Part shown: piece after piece, positions 59,656 to 64,000 of the stretch
How positions within the stretch are numbered: the stretch's first letter is position 1
Layout of the letters: each line of letters opens with the position of its first letter
Assembly: GCA_049116335.1 (NCBI GenBank)
Contig: JAGDYZ010000003.1
Span: 248,001-312,000 of the forward strand
Length of the DNA stretch: 64,000 nt
Source of the DNA: CANMIH01 sp049116335
GTDB lineage: Bacteria > Pseudomonadota > Alphaproteobacteria > Rhodobacterales > Rhodobacteraceae
Direction: 5' to 3'
Made by a program: the position numbers and the translations under genes
Notes under the pieces: model-generated
The model's database searches: none
What the model saw: the letters and a program-made list of their open reading frames with translations, nothing else
What the model was told of the DNA's origin: nothing

Positions 59656-61346
59656 GCAGCCTCCCGCGCGGTCGGGGCCGCCTGCAGGATCAGCTGCCGG
59701 ATCTCGCGCTTGTTGAACCCAAAGGTCATCAGGGCCGAGGCCTTGTAGCGGGTCAGGCCAAAGTCGCCGCGCGCGGCCGCCGAGAGATATTGCAGCTGCT
59801 TCTGGGTGGCGGGCTGGCCCAGCCAGCCGCGGGTCTTGAAGGCGCTCTCGTCGGTTTCAAGCTCATTGAGCCAGTCATCCGCCTGGGCGAGACACACGGA
59901 TCGCTCGCCGATGCCCAGCAGCCGTGTTTCGGCCCCTTTGCGGCCGCCGACAGCGTACCACTGGCCCTCGTACCAGAAGATGCCGCCCCAGGCCGTGAAG
60001 CCCGTGGCCATCAGCGCGTCCTCTGAGCCAAAGAGATCGACCCATTCGAAACTCGAGCGCTTCAGTAGATCGATTTCCGTCATCACGAAACCGGACAGTT
60101 CACCGTCCGGTGCCTCCTGGCTCTTGGGGTCGTCCTCATCGTCTGCCACAAGTTCCCCGCAGATCGGGCACTCGCGGCAAGCCAGGGGGATGTCAGCTTT
60201 GCAGGACGGGCAGGTCTTCGTCGGGGCCTCGCCGGTCGCCGTCTTGCCCTCAAGATCGACGTCCTGCTCCAGCGTGCCATGGGTCAGGCTCGAGGTCCCG
60301 AAATCCAGCACGATACAGTCGGTCTTGACGACACCAGGGTGCTCCGCCGGATCGACGGTTCGCAGCCCCCGGCCCACCATCTGGATCATGGTCGATTTGT
60401 AGGAGCTGGGGCGTAGCAGCACGACGCAGGAGGTGAGCGGGTGGTCCCAGCCCTCAGTGAGCACAGCCACGTTGGTGATGACGCGTATCTCACCGCGGGC
60501 GAAGGCCGCCAGAATGTTGCGCCGTTCCTCGCTGGGCAGATCGCCATGGATCAACCCCGTCGGGATGCCGGCCGCGTTGAAGGCTTCGGCCACATGCACC
60601 GCATGCGCCACTGTCGAGCAGAAGACGACCGTGGGCCGGTCGTTTGCTTTCTCCCGCCAGTGGCGGATCACCTCTTCGGTGATCGGCGCGCGGTCCATGA
60701 TCTCGGCCACTTCCGCCATGTCGAAATCCGACACGGTCTTGCGCACGGCCTTGAGCTTGTCCTGCACGCCAACGTCGATGACGAAGGTACGCGGCGGCAC
60801 CAGGTGACCCGAGGCGATCAATTCCCCAAGCCGGACCTGATCGGCGACATTGTCGAAGACCGCCCGCAGCCCCTTTTTGTCACCCCGGTTCGGCGTCGCC
60901 GTGACCCCGAAGATGCGCGCGTCAGGGTTGGTATCGCGCACATGATCGATGATACGACGGTAGCTGTCGGCGACCGCGTGATGGGCCTCGTCGATGACCA
61001 GCAGGTCCAGCTTCGGCATGGTCGCCAGATTGCGTTCGCGCGTCAGCGTCGGGACCATGGCGAAGGTCACCTGACCGCCCCAGGACTTGGTCGTGGCATC
61101 CACCACCGAGGTGGTCAGGCCCGGATTGACCCGCCCGAACTTTGCGCGGTTCTGCGCTGTCAGCTCATCACGATGGGCCAGCACGCAGGCCTTGGCGTCG
61201 GTGTCGCCGATGCTTTCGCCGGTGACGGCAGACAGCATGATCGTCTTTCCCGCCCCGGTCGGGGCGATGCCGAGCGTGTTGGCTCGAGTGGCGAGCGCAG
61301 CCAAGCTGCGCTCGACGAAGAGTTTCTGGCGGGGACGCAGTCGCAT
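59652..61346 (-). CDS. DEAD/DEAH-box helicase (SF2, SSL2/RadD-like)
   Basis: 564 residues. Walker A is APTGAGKTIML at about 28-38, the DEAH box VIDEAHHA at about 117, motif III VTATPNRGD and motif VI MIQMVGRGLRT. A zinc-ribbon (CPSCKADIPLACRECPICGE) lies at about 387-406. RadD-like helicases act on recombination intermediates. Coupled by ATGA to the previous gene. Confidence 0.93.
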   Translation of the reverse strand: MRLRPRQKLFVERSLAALATRANTLGIAPTGAGKTIMLSAVTGESIGDTDAKACVLAHRDELTAQNRAKFGRVNPGLTTSVVDATTKSWGGQVTFAMVPTLTRERNLATMPKLDLLVIDEAHHAVADSYRRIIDHVRDTNPDARIFGVTATPNRGDKKGLRAVFDNVADQVRLGELIASGHLVPPRTFVIDVGVQDKLKAVRKTVSDFDMAEVAEIMDRAPITEEVIRHWREKANDRPTVVFCSTVAHAVHVAEAFNAAGIPTGLIHGDLPSEERRNILAAFARGEIRVITNVAVLTEGWDHPLTSCVVLLRPSSYKSTMIQMVGRGLRTVDPAEHPGVVKTDCIVLDFGTSSLTHGTLEQDVDLEGKTATGEAPTKTCPSCKADIPLACRECPICGELVADDEDDPKSQEAPDGELSGFVMTEIDLLKRSSFEWVDLFGSEDALMATGFTAWGGIFWYEGQWYAVGGRKGAETRLLGIGERSVCLAQADDWLNELETDESAFKTRGWLGQPATQKQLQYLSAAARGDFGLTRYKASALMTFGFNKREIRQLILQAAPTAREAA

Positions 61347-61358
61347 GGGCCGATCCCC

Positions 61359-62042
61359 TCACTCAGCCCAGCTGGGCCGCCCGGCGAACCCGGGGCTCGC
61401 TGGTGACTGCGCCGGCGCTTGGGCGGGCTGTTGCGGAGCTTGCGGCGCGGTCCCATAACCATGCCCCATCGGCGCTGCCTGTGGCGGCGTGCTGGGCGCG
61501 GGATAGTAAGGCGCGGCGGGTGCGCTCGGCATGGTGGACGCACCAAGCCCCATCACAGACGCATAATCGCGATGGTTTGGCGCCAGTGCGCTTTTGATCT
61601 CGTTCTTCTCCTCACCATTGGTGTCAGTGCCGACATCAATGCGGGCAACGAATTCCAGACCATCAAGCTCATGGAAGCCGGCAATCCGGCGCCGCGCTTG
61701 GGCCTCGGGCGAGTTGTCCTTGTCGGAAATCCCGCGAGACGAATTAAGGATGCCCCGGATCAGGCTGCGCCCCATATTGGTCCAGTTCGGGCCATTGGGG
61801 CTGTAGAGCCCGATCATCGACCAGATCTTGCGCTTGGCGTAGGGCCCTTCGAGCACTGTGAATTCTGCATCGAGATAGACGGCACCCGAGCCGCCGCGCT
61901 TGGCATAGCCGCCGGTCCAGCCCTGGGCCGGATCGTCAAACCCGCCCGGGCGGATGGTCAGGCGCACCTTGGCGATCGTGCCCTTGGGGATCAGGTTGAT
62001 GTTGGACTGCACGTCGTTGAAATCGTTCCAATGTCCAGACAT
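61359..62042 (-). CDS. DUF669/SSB-like phage protein
   Basis: 227 residues. The N-terminal part (NLIPKGTIAKVRLTIRPGGF, LDAEFTVLEGPYAKRKIWSM) resembles phage DUF669 proteins that act as single-stranded DNA-binding proteins beside Sak4 recombinases. A Pro/Ala/Gln-rich disordered tail ends PSWAE, where SSBs carry an acidic tip that recruits partners. It lies just downstream of the Sak4-like gene. Confidence 0.78.
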   Translation of the reverse strand: MSGHWNDFNDVQSNINLIPKGTIAKVRLTIRPGGFDDPAQGWTGGYAKRGGSGAVYLDAEFTVLEGPYAKRKIWSMIGLYSPNGPNWTNMGRSLIRGILNSSRGISDKDNSPEAQARRRIAGFHELDGLEFVARIDVGTDTNGEEKNEIKSALAPNHRDYASVMGLGASTMPSAPAAPYYPAPSTPPQAAPMGHGYGTAPQAPQQPAQAPAQSPASPGFAGRPSWAE

Positions 62043-62055
62043 GGCTGGGCTCCTT

Positions 62056-62949
62056 TCAGCTGGATGGGGTGTCGGTGGGGGTGGCCTGCGCCGGGGATGG
62101 CGCGGGCAGCTGTGGCGGCTGGTAGGTCAGGCGCCGCTCAGCGGGCACGAGGGGGCCGCGGATCTTGTCCATCAGCTGGCCCAGATGCGGGGCCTCGAGG
62201 AGGCCAAGGCGGCCAGAGCGGTCCTTGGCCGGGTAGCCCCAGCCGTTCAGCGTCTGGCAGACAAAGCCGCGCTGAAGCTGGCCATCCTCGCCCTTGATCT
62301 CGGCCATGGTGATGACCTGATCGACGATTCCCGGCAGCTCGAGCCCGGTCTTAGACCCATCAATCTGGGGCACGAAGACCTTGCGGTTGAAGTCATCGAG
62401 CTTCTCGTCGAGGATACCCACGAACCAGACATTCTTGCCGCGCGTGTGCTGCAGATGGGTCAGCCAGGCGATCATCTCGCGGCCATGAAGCCCGTAGGCA
62501 CCGCGCACATCGGGCTTGCCGGTCTTTTCCGAGTGCGCCTCGGGCTGGCCCTTGCACCATTGAAAGCACAGCCGCCCGGCCACGGTGATCGAGTCGATAA
62601 ACACCGTGTCGTATTTGGCGAGGGCCTCAGGATCACCAAACTTCTTGCAGACGGCCGCATAATGCGCGGGGCTATAGGCTTGATCATCGCGCAGTGCCGG
62701 GTTCGGGCCACCGATGAACACCGCGAAATCCCGACATTCCGTCCAGGTCCGCGGCCGGATGGCGTCGATCGCCAGCCCTTCGATGGCCAGATCGCCAGCT
62801 TCGAGATCAAAAAACAGCGTGGTTGAGGCGTTCAGCGTCCAGAGCAGGCTGGTTTTGCCAATGCCCGATCGGCCGAAGATCACGCCTTTGATGCCACGGT
62901 GCTCTGCAAGGCGCTGGTCAGCGGTGATGATGGGGAGCGCGCAGGTCAT
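62056..62949 (-). CDS. Sak4-like RecA-fold ATPase, single-strand annealing
   Basis: 297 residues. Walker A is GRSGIGKTSLLW near residue 28 and Walker B lies in YDTVFIDSIT, with a RecA-like core throughout. Sak4/AAA_24 proteins anneal or pair strands with the help of a DUF669-type SSB, which follows here. It is the recombination centre of the early module. Disordered Pro-rich tail. Confidence 0.85.
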   Translation of the reverse strand: MTCALPIITADQRLAEHRGIKGVIFGRSGIGKTSLLWTLNASTTLFFDLEAGDLAIEGLAIDAIRPRTWTECRDFAVFIGGPNPALRDDQAYSPAHYAAVCKKFGDPEALAKYDTVFIDSITVAGRLCFQWCKGQPEAHSEKTGKPDVRGAYGLHGREMIAWLTHLQHTRGKNVWFVGILDEKLDDFNRKVFVPQIDGSKTGLELPGIVDQVITMAEIKGEDGQLQRGFVCQTLNGWGYPAKDRSGRLGLLEAPHLGQLMDKIRGPLVPAERRLTYQPPQLPAPSPAQATPTDTPSS

Positions 62950-63425
62950 GACAGCACCTCACCGGTCATTTCAGCGGCACAGGCGTTGCCGGTTACAGCG
63001 GTGTAAAGCGCGTCGAGCCGGTCGGCCTCGGCGAGGCATTCGCGACCCTTGCGGCGCATGAATTGGCGCGCGTCATTGAGCAAATCGGGGTCTTCGATCA
63101 GGTCCGGGACCGCGACGTATTCCTCAGCGCTTTCGACGAAGTAGGACTTCGATCGCAAGTCGCGGACGAGAGGCGCGAAGGCGTCACACCGGTCGGCGAA
63201 ATCCGTCTGGGTCATCACGTCGTGACGGTTACGCAGGATCCGCTTCACTTCAGAAATGATCCCGGTCCGCAGCATACGCATCGCGCCTTCCGCGCGTGCC
63301 TGCGAACAGGTCAAAGGGAATGCCGCGCCCATGATGTCGTCGGCAATTTTCGGGGCATTGTTGCCAAGCTGGGAGGCCACCTCCCAGACGCGTTCGGCAA
63401 AGGCTGCTGACTGGCTGTCAAGCAT
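62946..63425 (-). CDS. phage early protein, unknown
   Basis: 159 residues from MLDSQSAAFAERVWEVASQL, overlapping the partial gene upstream by eight bases; the longer frame has Arg/Ser-rich shadow sequence and is dismissed. Largely helical (TGIISEVKRILRNRHDVMT, ARQFMRRKGRECLAEADRL). No clear family; a cytoplasmic, DNA-associated early protein seems likely. Confidence 0.7.
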   Translation of the reverse strand: MLDSQSAAFAERVWEVASQLGNNAPKIADDIMGAAFPLTCSQARAEGAMRMLRTGIISEVKRILRNRHDVMTQTDFADRCDAFAPLVRDLRSKSYFVESAEEYVAVPDLIEDPDLLNDARQFMRRKGRECLAEADRLDALYTAVTGNACAAEMTGEVLS

Positions 63426-64000
63426 CGAACCACTCCTTGATGTTGGTGAAAGCTTCCGACCCCGCCGCGATGGCCGCGACGTCGAGATGATGAAACTGGC
63501 TGTCGCGAGCGTCGCGCATACCCGTTCGCGCAAGCGCCAGGTTCTCGTCGGTGGCCCATTCTGCAAAGGCGCGGAACGTGCCGGTGACATGCTGCCAGGC
63601 GACCTGTTGCGGCGTCGGCGGGACATAAAGCGGGTTCCGCCGACTGGGTTTGCGCTGCGGGCGCATGCCCCGCAGGGCAGCATCGACCACCATCTTGCGC
63701 AGCGCCGCTCGGTTCGGCTCCTCGCCACGTTCGAGGCGTTCATCCAGCGTGCGCCGCACGATACCGGGATCAACGACCTCTGCGTCGCGGATCAGGCGCG
63801 CATCATGGATCTGGTCGCGCCGCAGGCCGAGGTCAGCGGCCGAGGCAGTGTTGCGGTCTTCAACAGTGCTCCGATCCCCGCCGTTGCGTTTGACATCACC
63901 CCGCGCCTGTGCGGCATCGTATTCATCCGCGAGACGCCGTTTGGCGGCGGCCTCGATTTCCAGGGCATCGGCCTGCGCACGGTGGGCGGCAGCGACAAGA
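63418..64000 (-). CDS. phage early protein, 5' end outside the window
   Basis: The open frame runs to the right edge with no start, at least 193 codons. It reads AAAKRRLADEYDAAQARGDV, NTASAADLGLRRDQIHDARL and ends FTNIKEWFDA. The Ala/Arg-rich helical part followed by an ADLGLRRDQIHDARLIRDAE segment is like ParB-associated or replication-accessory proteins of alphaproteobacterial phages. The function is unknown. Confidence 0.7.
   Translation of the reverse strand, partial: LVAAAHRAQADALEIEAAAKRRLADEYDAAQARGDVKRNGGDRSTVEDRNTASAADLGLRRDQIHDARLIRDAEVVDPGIVRRTLDERLERGEEPNRAALRKMVVDAALRGMRPQRKPSRRNPLYVPPTPQQVAWQHVTGTFRAFAEWATDENLALARTGMRDARDSQFHHLDVAAIAAGSEAFTNIKEWFDA

Overview
The window reads as chromosome of an alphaproteobacterium, most likely a Rhodobacteraceae/Roseobacter-group organism. 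The basis is moderate-to-high GC, the style of the exopolysaccharide (EPS) genes (a MarR-type EPS-associated regulator and a NusG/RfaH-like paralogue), and a lambda-like prophage with the protein families common in that group. This is inference from protein resemblance; no database was searched.

Region 1 (1-26.7 kb) is a Wzx/Wzy-type EPS or capsule locus. On the minus strand at the left are a NusG/RfaH-like antiterminator and a glmS gene broken by a one-base frameshift. A self-contained three-gene island, a large serine recombinase followed by two ParB/RepB-like proteins and no ParA, sits between the antiterminator and the EPS regulator (2.6-6.3 kb). To its right, on the plus strand, run ugd, a glycosyltransferase, an epimerase stub cut by a decayed IS5-type element, wecB, a Wzx-like flippase, an unrecognised gene, a Wzy-like polymerase, a second glycosyltransferase, manC, a second ugd and manB. 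The converging minus-strand operon wza-wzb-wzc plus a WecA-like initiating transferase completes export, chain-length control and the first sugar transfer. Precursors implied are GDP-mannose, UDP-glucuronate and UDP-ManNAc. The block from about 12 to 16.9 kb is visibly more AT-rich than its flanks. An ops-like element lies in the leader of the EPS regulator, with a weaker copy before the NusG-like gene.

Region 2 (about 26.9 kb to the right edge) is most of a lambda-like siphovirus prophage, transcribed right to left and incomplete here (no integrase or repressor in the window). From right to left it holds: a recombination/replication module (Sak4-like ATPase, DUF669/SSB-like protein, helicase, PD-(D/E)XK nuclease, primase-helicase-type ATPase, RuvC-like resolvase); a ParB-methyltransferase overlapping a PD-(D/E)XK nuclease; terminase, gpW, portal, ClpP-type protease, decoration protein and capsid; the tail module, with two chaperone reading frames joined by a textbook -1 slippery site; tail tip; RelBE; holin, endolysin and spanins; and tail-fibre/adhesin genes.

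The late operon is interrupted by plus-strand cargo: four tRNA genes, a bactofilin, HigBA behind a perfect palindrome, and RelBE. The four tRNAs would all read A-ending codons if the CAU one is tRNA-Ile2. Two noncoding stretches of the early region carry striking repeats (54.0-54.2 kb and 55.76-56.0 kb). The best candidates for something undescribed are the recombinase-ParB-RepB island, the cargo slots of the tail module (bactofilin and tRNA cassette), and the paired ops-like leaders.
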